This document shows, in pieces, positions 1 to 6,295 of a stretch of DNA of 6,295 nucleotides. The notes beneath the pieces are model-generated. The model was not told where the DNA came from. It did not search any database and saw only the letters and a list, made by a program, of their open reading frames with translations. Both the position numbers and the translations under genes were made by a program. Origin of the DNA: Candidatus Saccharimonadota bacterium (lineage in GTDB: Bacteria; Patescibacteriota; Saccharimonadia; Saccharimonadales; Saccharimonadaceae); NCBI GenBank assembly GCA_018064165.1, contig JAGOZV010000035.1, forward strand, positions 1-6,295, given 5' to 3'. Each line of letters starts with the position of its first letter. The stretch's first letter is position 1.

Positions 1-1623
1 CTAAATAGCTCTATTAACCTCTTCTAAAGTAGTTCTGCCGTCTAGTGCAGCCAAAACTCCTGCTTGCAGTAAGGTAACCATACCCTGTGCTTTTGCGGTT
101 GCTTCTATTGTTTCAGTGTTCGTTTCAGTTATGTCGCCACGAATATATTTTTGAAGCTCTTCACTCATCATTAACTGCTCCATTAGTACGATTCTTCCAT
201 TATAGCCAAATGGCGAATCAGATGTGCTTACCGGCTTCCATAACTTAAAGTTATCTAAATCAGGTTTCTCTACTTCTTCAGGCAAATCGCTAAGCACTTC
301 TTTAACCCATTTAACTGTTGCTTCATCTGGGGTGTATTCTTCTTTAGAAGAATCGTCCAGCCTTCGCACCAATCGCTGAGCAATGACCATGCGAACGGCA
401 GAGCTAAAAATTGGGTTTACTCCAATTAAATCTATCATTCGACTAAATGCAGCCGATGCAGAATTTGCGTGGAAGCTAGATAAAACTAAATGCCCGGTAA
501 TAGAAGCCTGAATAGCCGTACGAGCTGTATCTGCATCACGAATTTCCCCAACCATTACAACGTCTGGGTCTAGCCTTAAAATAGAACGCAAGCCTGTTGC
601 AAAATTTTGCTTGTTCGTAGAATCTATTGGAATTTGCGAGATGCCATCTATGCCGAACTCTACAGGGTCTTCAAGCGTAATAATCTTTCGCGACGTGTTA
701 TTAAGTTCATTTAAAATACTATATAAAGTTGTAGATTTACCTGAGCCAGTAGGACCAACTAGCAAGGCTAAGCCTCTTGGGTGGCTAACGATTTCCTTAA
801 TGTTGTCTAATTCCGTAGGACTTAGCGAAAGCCTATTAAGATTAAGCATACTTTGGTCAAAGTTGAACAAACGCAAAACTGCGTCTAACCCGTAAAGCGT
901 TGGAATGCTTTCTACACGGATATTTAATAAACTCGTGCTACCATTTATTTCTATTTCTTGCTGAATGTGTCCAGACTGCGGTTCGGTAGACGCAGTAGAA
1001 ATGCCGGCTCGTGAAGCAAGCGATCCCATTATCACTCGGTATCGATCTTTGTCTAAATCGGCCACAGGGTGAAGAACGCCGTCTATACGAAAACGAATTC
1101 TAATATTTTTACGCTGATTTTCTATGTGAATATCGCTAGCGCCCAGTTCGTCGGCTTGAATTAGCAAATAGTCAAGAATCTCGTCTGAGCCAACAGTTCG
1201 TAGCGTTTCTGTTACTTCGGCAATCGTGTCGCTGTCACCATCTTTAGAAATTTTAATATCGTCGTAGACGACTTGAACTGGCGGGTCATATCGGGTCATC
1301 ATAAAACGAAAAGCACTATTACTTATCATTATAAACTGAATGTTCATTGCCTGATCGTGGTATCGCTGCTCTTGCTCGCGAACAAAAGATTGTGGTGTTT
1401 GTGTAGTAATACCAAACTGCCACGGTGAATATTCACTACCTCGTTGAAGAGGAATGATATAATTTTTCTTCATCTCCTGAACAGAAAGTGCATCTTCAAT
1501 TAGTTCCATCTCTTGTTCAATAGGTCGTAAATCTAAATACTGAAAGCCAAGAACTCCAGCACGCATGCGTGCACCGTTTTCATCTTGCTCTCTTCTTTCT
1601 CTTTGTATTTTTTCTTCATCCAT
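1..1623 (-). CDS. pilB: GspE/PilB-family type IV pilus / type II secretion assembly ATPase
   Basis: Cytoplasmic hexameric ATPase that powers pilin polymerisation (type IV pilus) or pseudopilus assembly (type II secretion). Complete at 540 aa, with a TAG stop at the window edge. An N-terminal T2SSE_N-like region covers about residues 18-115. The N2 domain follows, with GASDIHIE (161-168), RFRIDG (177-182) and EPQSG (214-218). The ATPase core has Walker A GPTGSGKST (290-298, Lys296), the Asp box LEDPVE (around 317-322), Walker B DPDVVMVGEIRD (352-363, Glu360), His-box His378 and His385, and QRLVRRL (416-422). The zinc tetracysteine module expected after RLVRRL is absent; the protein contains no cysteine, and an acidic stretch (423-471) lies there before GYNGR (473-477). 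The start is ATG at 1623: Met20 is the alternative, but a -10 box lies just before Met1. The gene is divergent from the methyltransferase. Family membership is firm. PilB rather than GspE is inferred from the likely host. It is probably an extension ATPase rather than PilT, because the N-terminal domain is present. Confidence 0.93.
   Translation of the reverse strand: MDEEKIQRERREQDENGARMRAGVLGFQYLDLRPIEQEMELIEDALSVQEMKKNYIIPLQRGSEYSPWQFGITTQTPQSFVREQEQRYHDQAMNIQFIMISNSAFRFMMTRYDPPVQVVYDDIKISKDGDSDTIAEVTETLRTVGSDEILDYLLIQADELGASDIHIENQRKNIRIRFRIDGVLHPVADLDKDRYRVIMGSLASRAGISTASTEPQSGHIQQEIEINGSTSLLNIRVESIPTLYGLDAVLRLFNFDQSMLNLNRLSLSPTELDNIKEIVSHPRGLALLVGPTGSGKSTTLYSILNELNNTSRKIITLEDPVEFGIDGISQIPIDSTNKQNFATGLRSILRLDPDVVMVGEIRDADTARTAIQASITGHLVLSSFHANSASAAFSRMIDLIGVNPIFSSAVRMVIAQRLVRRLDDSSKEEYTPDEATVKWVKEVLSDLPEEVEKPDLDNFKLWKPVSTSDSPFGYNGRIVLMEQLMMSEELQKYIRGDITETNTETIEATAKAQGMVTLLQAGVLAALDGRTTLEEVNRAI
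1559..1572. repeat. 14-bp perfect GC-rich palindrome inside the start of the ATPase gene
   Basis: GCACGCATGCGTGC is a perfect palindrome in otherwise AT-rich DNA. It covers codons 18-22 of the ATPase and is centred on Met20, about 50 nt inside the gene. It could be an operator-like site or could form a short hairpin (5 bp with a 4-nt loop) in the mRNA. About 0.4 perfect 14-bp palindromes are expected by chance in a window this size, so function is unproven. Confidence 0.25.
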
Positions 1624-1631
1624 CTTTATTT

Positions 1632-1640
1632 ACTATATCA
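1632..1640 (-). promoter_or_regulatory. Extended -10 promoter of the PilB-like ATPase gene
   Basis: Read on the minus strand, the sequence is TGATATAGT: an extended TGn followed by TATAGT (hexamer at 1632-1637). Eight nucleotides then lead to the ATG at 1623. With a usual spacing of 6-8 nt from -10 to the first transcribed base, the mRNA would have 0-2 nt of leader. No TTGACA-like -35 box lies 16-18 bp upstream, and no GGAGG-like sequence precedes the start. The match to consensus is seen directly; promoter activity is inferred. Confidence 0.6.
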
Positions 1641-1661
1641 AAATGCTCATGTTTTTTATAC

Positions 1662-1670
1662 TGTTATAAT
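1662..1670 (+). promoter_or_regulatory. Extended -10 promoter of the SpoU methyltransferase gene, leaderless
   Basis: TGTTATAAT is a perfect extended -10 (TGn plus consensus TATAAT at 1665-1670). Only six bases separate it from the ATG at 1677, so the predicted transcription start is the A of the start codon. There is no recognisable -35 box and no room for a Shine-Dalgarno sequence. The site also supports 1677 as the true start, because a start further upstream would place the promoter inside the coding region. Confidence 0.7.
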
Positions 1671-1676
1671 AGATTT

Positions 1677-2186
1677 ATGGAAATAATTTTACTTTTGCCA
1701 AATATTCGCTCCACGTTTAACGTTGGTTCAATTTTTCGTACCGCTGACGGGTTTGGTGTTAAAAAAATAATCCTAAGTGGCTACACTCCTTATCCTAATT
1801 TAAATTTAGTTGGTAAAGACGATAGCCGTCTACCGCACATCAAAGAAAAAATTACTAAACAAATCTCTAAAACAGCCCTAGGCGCAGAAACAATTATAGA
1901 TTTCGATTATCTCCCCTCTCCTCCAATTGAAAAGCTTAAAGAACGTGGCTATTTTATTATTGGCTTAGAGCAGGCGCCAGGAAGTACTATGCTTCCCGAT
2001 TTTTCACTATCTTCAGGTTACGAAAAAATTGCATTAATTGTTGGAGAAGAAGTAAATGGTCTAACTCCGAAAGAACTCGCCTTATGCGACCAAATAGTTG
2101 AAATTCCAATGGTTGGACAAAAAGAATCTTTTAATGTCAGCGTCGCTGTTGGTATTTGTTTATACGGCTTAAACTATCAAAAATAA
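1677..2186 (+). CDS. SpoU/TrmH-family RNA 2'-O-ribose methyltransferase
   Basis: Predicted SAM-dependent SPOUT (trefoil-knot) enzyme that methylates the 2'-OH of a ribose in tRNA or rRNA in the cytoplasm. At 169 aa it is close to a bare catalytic domain. All three family motifs are visible. Motif 1 is N9-IRSTFNVGSIFRTA with Asn15 and the likely catalytic Arg21. Motif 2 is LIVGEEVNGL (120-129, Glu124). Motif 3 is IPMVGQKESFNVSVA (143-157, Ser151 and Asn153), with Phe in place of the usual Leu in SLNVSVA. A conserved ISKTALGAE block sits at 63-71. The reading frame is open back to an ATG at 1569, but that 36-residue extension is low-complexity and hydrophobic, overlaps the divergent ATPase gene, and lies upstream of the -10 box; ATG 1677 is therefore chosen. 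The stop is TAA, 5 bp from the end of dnaE. Without the flanking extensions of TrmH or RlmB, the target nucleotide cannot be told. Confidence 0.9.
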   Translation: MEIILLLPNIRSTFNVGSIFRTADGFGVKKIILSGYTPYPNLNLVGKDDSRLPHIKEKITKQISKTALGAETIIDFDYLPSPPIEKLKERGYFIIGLEQAPGSTMLPDFSLSSGYEKIALIVGEEVNGLTPKELALCDQIVEIPMVGQKESFNVSVAVGICLYGLNYQK

Positions 2187-2198
2187 TAATTTTATTTT
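2180..2198. terminator. Possible weak bidirectional hairpin at the convergent junction
   Basis: A 7-bp inverted repeat, AAAATAA / TTATTTT, with a 5-nt loop is centred on the 5-bp gap between the convergent methyltransferase and dnaE stops. On each strand the stem's 3' arm is U-rich, as in a bidirectional terminator. The stem is entirely A-U, so it would be weak, and chance is likely in such AT-rich sequence. No GC-rich intrinsic terminator is present at this junction. Confidence 0.25.
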
Positions 2199-5100
2199 AA
2201 GATAACGTTATCTTCACCAAGAAGTTTTACTAATTCGTTTATTAACGAGTTCTTGTCTTCAATTTTAAATGGCACTTTCATAGCAGATTTCTCTTCGCCC
2301 TCGCCTATTACAATAACCACGTCTGAATTGCCAGGAAATTTTCTGCAGGTTTGGTTTATTGCCTTTAATTGTTCTATATCGTTAGATTTACTAATTTTTA
2401 AGTATAAAACTTTTGGCTTAAGAATTTTTGCAGCAGACACCACAGAGGGATTACTTTTTACCTTTGAAGAACTGTCTGCTAATGGCCCGCTAGAAGTTGC
2501 TGCATCTTTTTTATCTCCAGCTTTTTTGGCGCGATATTGTGCCAATTTTTCAGCTTTAACTTTTTTACTGATTTTTGGGGCCTTCATTACCCTTCCGGTA
2601 GATTCATAGTTCCTTAACTCATCGTCGGTAACTTCAAAAATTTCGTTCGCAATAATACTAATGTCGCTACGCAAATTACCGTCGCGATCACGCGCATTAA
2701 CTTTACCACCAACTCTAATTACATTATCTTGAATTAATTTAGCGCCAATTTGTTCAAATAAATTAGGAAATACTACAACCTCAATTTCACCTACTTTATC
2801 TTCAATTTTAATAAAAGCCATTTTCGTGCCAGATTTTGTTATAATAGTGCGCGTCGTAGAAATTAAGCCGCCAACCGTAACGCTACGCCCATCTACATCC
2901 TGAGAAATATGCGCTAGCGGAGTAGTTTGCTCGTTGAAATATGCATCGTAATTGTCTAACGGATGTGAACTTAAATAAAGCCCCATTAGCTCTCGCTCCC
3001 ACATAAGTTGTTCTTTTTCTGAATATTTTGCAGGTGCAGGAGTGATGCTTATAGTTGGCTGAACGTTAGACGCACTTTCGCTAAGCGTGCCAAATAAATC
3101 TGTTTGTCCACTTAATGCTTCTTTTTGAATTTTTTGAGCAAAAGCAATTATTGATTCTAAATTAAACAATATATCCGACCTGTCACCAAAAGCATCAAAA
3201 CCACCAGATTTAATTAACGACTCCCAAGCCTTTTTGTTGAATTTACTTGTTGAAACCCTTCTAGCAAAATCTTCAATATTAGTAAACTTGCCATCTTTGT
3301 CGCGCGTTTCAAGTAAAGCCTCTACCGCGCCGGCCCCAACTCCTTTAACTGCCGTCATGCCGAAACGAATTTGCTTTTTATTTGGCACAATCGCAAACTC
3401 CATATAAGATTCATTAACGTCTGGCGGTAATACCGATATACCCATGCGATTACATTCTGCAATCTCAATAGCCAAACGATCTGTATCGTCATGATCACTT
3501 GTCATAACGGCGGCCATAAAAGCCTCTGGATAATGAGCTTTTAAATAAGCAGTCCAATAAGCAATTAAGGCATAGCAAGCCGCGTGCGATTTATTAAAAC
3601 TGTAATTGGCGAATTCTTCTAGTTGATTCCAAAAAGTCTCAGCTACCTCTTTTGTTGCGCCGCTAATTTTAACTGCTCCTTCTATAAATTCTGGCTTAAC
3701 TTGTTTCATCAAGTCTATTTTCTTTTTTCCTACAGCCTTGCGTAAAGTGTCGGCCTGGCCACCAGTAAATCCACACCAATCTTTTGATATCTGCATAAAT
3801 TGCTCTTGGTAAATTAATGTGCCATAGGTATTTTCTAAAGCACCTTTTAGCCCTTCGTGAAGATAAGTAATTTCCTCTTCCCCATGTTTTCTTTTAATGA
3901 AGCTGTCTATAAATTGCATTGGCCCCGGACGATACAAGGCCACCATAGCAACGATATCTTCAAAAACACTTGGTTTTAATTCACGCAAATAGCGTTTCAT
4001 ACCAGCAGATTCCAGCTGAAAAACACCTGTTGTATCACCGCGTTGAAAAAGTTCATAAGTTTTTTTGTCATTTAAATCCAACGAGGCTAAATCTATGGAA
4101 ACATTATTAACTTTTTTAATGATTCTTAGTGCATTATTTATTGTTGTTAAATTAGAAAGGCCCAAAAAGTCCATTTTTAATAATCCAAGGTCTTCTACCG
4201 GACCCATAGGATATTGGGTAGCAACCACCCCTTTTTGCGCCATCTCGAGCGGCACATACTTAACTAAATCATCTGGAGCAATCACAACGCCTGCAGCGTG
4301 AACGCCATGTGAACGAATAGTGCCTTCAAGCTGTACGGCATAATCTAGTACTTCTCTTGCAGTAGGATTTTCGTCGTATTCCTTTTTCAAATCCGCATCT
4401 TCTTTAATAGATTTTTGCAAAGGAATATGTCTACCCTGAGATGGTGGTGGAATAGTTTTTGCCAAACGGTCACTTTCTGCATAAGGGACTTCTAACACTC
4501 TTGCCACATCTCGTACTGCACCACGAGCGGCCATTGTGCCAAAAGTCATAATATTCGCCACTCTTTCACTTCCATATTTATTAGCACAATATTCAATAAC
4601 TTCATCACGGCGAGTATCTTGAATATCAATATCAATATCGGGCATAGATATACGATCGGGGTTCAAAAAACGCTCAAACAGTAAATCGTATTCAAGTGGG
4701 TCTAAATCGGTAATTTTTAGAGCATAAGAAATAATTGACCCAGCAGCCGAACCACGACCAGGACCAAAAATAATACCCCTGTCTTTCCCCCAGTTAATAA
4801 AATCCTGAACGATCAAGAAATAGCCGTTATATCCCATTCTAGTTAGAACTTCAAATTCCATGTCTAAACGCTCTAATTGCTCTTCTGCTAAAAGCTCTCT
4901 AATTTCTTTTTCAGAAAGTTTATCAGCTTCTTCAAAAGTTTTGCCACCATATCTTATAGCCATGCCTCGGTAAACTAATTTGTCTAAATATTCTTTGTCC
5001 GTTTCACCGTTGGGCGTTGGGAATTTTGGAATTAAAATTTTACCAAATTCTAAAGTTACGTCGCATCTATCGGCAACTTTTTTGGTATTTAAAATAGCCT

Positions 5101-5965
5101 CTGGGTGAGATTTTCCCCAACGACTAATTATATCTTTTGGATCTGTTACATGAAGGTCAAAATCTTTCAAGCTCATTCTGTTGGTGTCGCTTAAAAATGC
5201 GCCCGTGCCAACACAAAGCAATATTTCGTGTGCGTCTTTATAGTCGTGTGTTAAATAATGGGCATCACAACTTATTACCAGTGGAACGTCTGTTTCTGCT
5301 GAAAGTTTTTCAAGGTATTGGTTAATTTTTGTTTGAACTTCCCAGGGGTGAGGATTTTCAATACTTGGATATTCTGCATGACCGTGATCCTGCATTTCTA
5401 AATAATATCTATCGCCAAACACCTGTTTATACCACAAAACAACTTCTTTAGCTTTATTGTAATCGTCTAAACGCAAATATTCGGCAACTTCGCCACTTGC
5501 GCAACCAGAAAGAACTATTAAGCCTTCGTTATATTTTTCAAGAATTTCACGATCCATGCGTGGCTTATAATAAACACCCTCTAAATTTGCCACCGAACTA
5601 AGTTTCATTAAATTTTGGTAGCCTTTGTTGTTCATCGCTAAAATTGTCAAATGATATCGGTTCTTATCTTTTGATGGATCTCTGTCGTGACGTGAACGAG
5701 TGGCAACATACGCTTCAATGCCAATTATTGGTTTAACGCCCGCAGATTGCGCGGCTCTATAAAACTCTATCGCCCCAGACATAGTGCCATGATCTGTCAA
5801 AGCTACGGCCTCCATGCCTGTTTCTTTAACAAAGTTAACAAGGTCTGGAATTTTAGTAAGACCGTCTAAAACACTGTGATGCGTGTGATTATGCAAATGA
5901 ACATAATCTGACGATTTTAAAGCATCGCCTTTATTTGCCGACATGCCTGTTGATGCTACCCCCAT
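2192..5965 (-). CDS. dnaE: DNA polymerase III subunit alpha (DnaE)
   Basis: Catalytic subunit of the replicative DNA polymerase (family C), acting at the replication fork. Complete at 1257 aa with a TAA stop. An N-terminal PHP domain (about 20-290) keeps HLHNH (23-27), Asp34, TDH (57-59), Glu84, Cys155 and DAH (234-236), so metal binding looks intact. The palm carries GPGRGSAAGS (401-410), PDIDID (442-447) and KMDFLG (597-602, Asp599), which together supply the three catalytic aspartates. Further signatures are HAAGVVI (556-562), ALYRPGPM (676-683), LRKAVGKKK (741-749) and FNKSHAACYAL (790-800). QTDLF (954-958) fits the QxxLF beta-clamp binding motif. An OB-fold (about 1027-1110) precedes a Lys/Ser/Ala-rich linker (about 1127-1182) and a C-terminal domain (about 1183-1257). 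No intein or frameshift is seen. The start is taken at Met1, 8 nt behind a -10 box; Met8 (ATG at 5944) is an alternative. The C-terminal domain is typical of non-proteobacterial DnaE, but its partner is not evident. Confidence 0.97.
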   Translation of the reverse strand: MGVASTGMSANKGDALKSSDYVHLHNHTHHSVLDGLTKIPDLVNFVKETGMEAVALTDHGTMSGAIEFYRAAQSAGVKPIIGIEAYVATRSRHDRDPSKDKNRYHLTILAMNNKGYQNLMKLSSVANLEGVYYKPRMDREILEKYNEGLIVLSGCASGEVAEYLRLDDYNKAKEVVLWYKQVFGDRYYLEMQDHGHAEYPSIENPHPWEVQTKINQYLEKLSAETDVPLVISCDAHYLTHDYKDAHEILLCVGTGAFLSDTNRMSLKDFDLHVTDPKDIISRWGKSHPEAILNTKKVADRCDVTLEFGKILIPKFPTPNGETDKEYLDKLVYRGMAIRYGGKTFEEADKLSEKEIRELLAEEQLERLDMEFEVLTRMGYNGYFLIVQDFINWGKDRGIIFGPGRGSAAGSIISYALKITDLDPLEYDLLFERFLNPDRISMPDIDIDIQDTRRDEVIEYCANKYGSERVANIMTFGTMAARGAVRDVARVLEVPYAESDRLAKTIPPPSQGRHIPLQKSIKEDADLKKEYDENPTAREVLDYAVQLEGTIRSHGVHAAGVVIAPDDLVKYVPLEMAQKGVVATQYPMGPVEDLGLLKMDFLGLSNLTTINNALRIIKKVNNVSIDLASLDLNDKKTYELFQRGDTTGVFQLESAGMKRYLRELKPSVFEDIVAMVALYRPGPMQFIDSFIKRKHGEEEITYLHEGLKGALENTYGTLIYQEQFMQISKDWCGFTGGQADTLRKAVGKKKIDLMKQVKPEFIEGAVKISGATKEVAETFWNQLEEFANYSFNKSHAACYALIAYWTAYLKAHYPEAFMAAVMTSDHDDTDRLAIEIAECNRMGISVLPPDVNESYMEFAIVPNKKQIRFGMTAVKGVGAGAVEALLETRDKDGKFTNIEDFARRVSTSKFNKKAWESLIKSGGFDAFGDRSDILFNLESIIAFAQKIQKEALSGQTDLFGTLSESASNVQPTISITPAPAKYSEKEQLMWERELMGLYLSSHPLDNYDAYFNEQTTPLAHISQDVDGRSVTVGGLISTTRTIITKSGTKMAFIKIEDKVGEIEVVVFPNLFEQIGAKLIQDNVIRVGGKVNARDRDGNLRSDISIIANEIFEVTDDELRNYESTGRVMKAPKISKKVKAEKLAQYRAKKAGDKKDAATSSGPLADSSSKVKSNPSVVSAAKILKPKVLYLKISKSNDIEQLKAINQTCRKFPGNSDVVIVIGEGEEKSAMKVPFKIEDKNSLINELVKLLGEDNVILK
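2199..2214. repeat. 16-bp perfect palindrome in the last codons of dnaE
   Basis: AAGATAACGTTATCTT is an exact palindrome covering the end of dnaE (residues E1251 to L1256). As RNA on the minus strand it could fold to a 6-bp, mostly A-U stem with an ACGU loop, followed after about 10 nt by UUAUUAUUUUU. It might help terminate dnaE transcription. The stem is weak and the U-rich stretch is not adjacent, so this is only a possibility. Confidence 0.25.
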
Positions 5966-5973
5966 ATATATCT

Positions 5974-5982
5974 ATTATAGCA
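5974..5982 (-). promoter_or_regulatory. Extended -10 promoter of dnaE
   Basis: Read on the minus strand, TGCTATAAT is a perfect extended -10, with TATAAT at 5974-5979. It lies in the 30-bp gap after the DUF5665-like gene, and eight bases separate it from the ATG at 5965. The predicted 5' leader is 0-2 nt. No -35 box is recognisable at the usual spacing; that region falls on the stop codon of the upstream gene. dnaE can therefore be transcribed on its own, even if read-through from the upstream gene also occurs. Confidence 0.65.
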
Positions 5983-5995
5983 CCGAAAAAATCTT

Positions 5996-6289
5996 TTAGC
6001 CGTTTCTAGTTAAAATGTCTATTATCTCTTTTACAGATTCACCAAATAATGGCCAATCCACGAATAAAGATAAAAACCATACCAAAAAGGCGATACCAAC
6101 AGTACCGCCAATAATAGATCCTGCGCCAAAAAATAATCCTCTAAAAAAGTTGACTTTATAAATACGCCGGGTGTTCAAACTATAATTATTGAAGAAATTT
6201 TCAATAATTGCAAAACGAAGACTCTCCTCTGTATCCTTGTCGATTTTTATCTTAACTTTCTCTGTTAAAGATTTGTCTTTTTTTGGCAT
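5996..6289 (-). CDS. Small single-span membrane protein, DUF5665-like
   Basis: A 97-aa protein of unknown function. The N-terminus (1-22) is charged and Lys-rich (MPKKDKSLTEKVKIKIDK), and a short amphipathic stretch (about 23-48) follows. Then comes one hydrophobic segment (about 49-77) containing several GxxxG spacings (Gly51/55, 57/61, 61/65), which would suit helix packing or oligomerisation. The end (78-97) has the WPLFGESVKEIIDIL pattern. The order NFFRGLFFGAGSIIGGTVG, membrane helix, then PLFGESVKEII resembles the DUF5665 family as I recall it. The Lys-rich head suggests the N-terminus stays in the cytoplasm. The start is ATG at 6289, preceded by only six bases in this window and no Shine-Dalgarno. 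The TAA stop lies 30 bp before dnaE on the same strand. It could share a transcript with dnaE, although dnaE has its own promoter. No role can be assigned. Confidence 0.75.
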   Translation of the reverse strand: MPKKDKSLTEKVKIKIDKDTEESLRFAIIENFFNNYSLNTRRIYKVNFFRGLFFGAGSIIGGTVGIAFLVWFLSLFVDWPLFGESVKEIIDILTRNG

Positions 6290-6295
6290 AAGTTA

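Noticed and set aside
1569..1676. 36-residue N-terminal extension of the methyltransferase frame from ATG 1569
   Set aside because: It is hydrophobic low-complexity sequence, overlaps the first 55 bases of the divergent ATPase gene, and lies upstream of the TGTTATAAT promoter. The conserved family motif begins only nine residues after ATG 1677.
2253..2609. Plus-strand open frame opposite the dnaE 3' end (and similar ones at 611-895, 4065-4301 and 5137-5325)
   Set aside because: These are antisense to strongly conserved coding sequence, show no recognisable domain and have no promoter or ribosome site before their starts.
2837..2847. Second copy of TGTTATAATAG, a possible antisense promoter inside dnaE
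   Set aside because: It exactly repeats the methyltransferase -10 11-mer, but no start codon or plausible gene follows at the expected distance. The bases encode an ordinary part of the OB-fold (Thr-Ile-Ile-Thr), so chance is the simplest reading.
4620..4642. Short tandem ATATCA-like repeat
   Set aside because: It simply encodes the alternating Asp-Ile of the catalytic PDIDIDI motif of DnaE.
5942..5965. Start of DnaE at Met8 (ATG 5942-5944) instead of Met1
   Set aside because: The PHP domain begins near residue 20 and does not decide it. The -10 box 8 nt before Met1 and the absence of a well-placed Shine-Dalgarno before Met8 favour Met1, though Met8 is not excluded.
5983..5996. Intrinsic terminator after the DUF5665-like gene
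   Set aside because: A run of six T is present on the minus strand, but no stem precedes it.

Overview
The window is AT-rich bacterial DNA carrying four compact protein genes that fill almost all of it. There are no RNA genes, mobile elements, CRISPR arrays or gene remnants. The best guess at origin is a Patescibacteria (CPR) genome, most likely Candidatus Saccharibacteria (TM7). The reasons are the flavour of the DnaE and PilB-like proteins, the very short gaps (5 to 53 bp), the lack of Shine-Dalgarno sequences before the starts, and start codons sitting directly behind -10 boxes. The stops are TAA (three) and TAG (one), and conserved motif glycines use GGN codons. That fits code 11 and argues against the UGA=Gly lineages (Gracilibacteria, Absconditabacteria). 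The taxon is inferred from recalled family resemblance, not from a search.

Layout, left to right. Positions 1-1623 (minus) hold a complete GspE/PilB-type secretion or pilus assembly ATPase. Positions 1624-1676 are a 53-bp divergent promoter region. Positions 1677-2186 (plus) hold a small SpoU/TrmH-family RNA 2'-O-methyltransferase. After a 5-bp convergent junction, positions 2192-5965 (minus) hold dnaE, the DNA polymerase III alpha subunit. A 30-bp gap carries the dnaE promoter. Positions 5996-6289 (minus) hold a small one-span membrane protein resembling DUF5665. The last 6 bp are too short to interpret.

The genes do not form one pathway: they cover pilus assembly, RNA modification, chromosome replication and an unknown membrane function. 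The most distinctive feature is regulatory. Three of the four genes have an extended -10 box (TGnTATAAT or TGnTATAGT) ending only 6-8 nt before the ATG, with no recognisable -35 box and no Shine-Dalgarno sequence. This predicts leaderless or near-leaderless mRNAs. The PilB-like ATPase is also unusual: it has no cysteine, so it lacks the family's tetracysteine zinc site. I see no clear evidence of a novel multi-gene system here.
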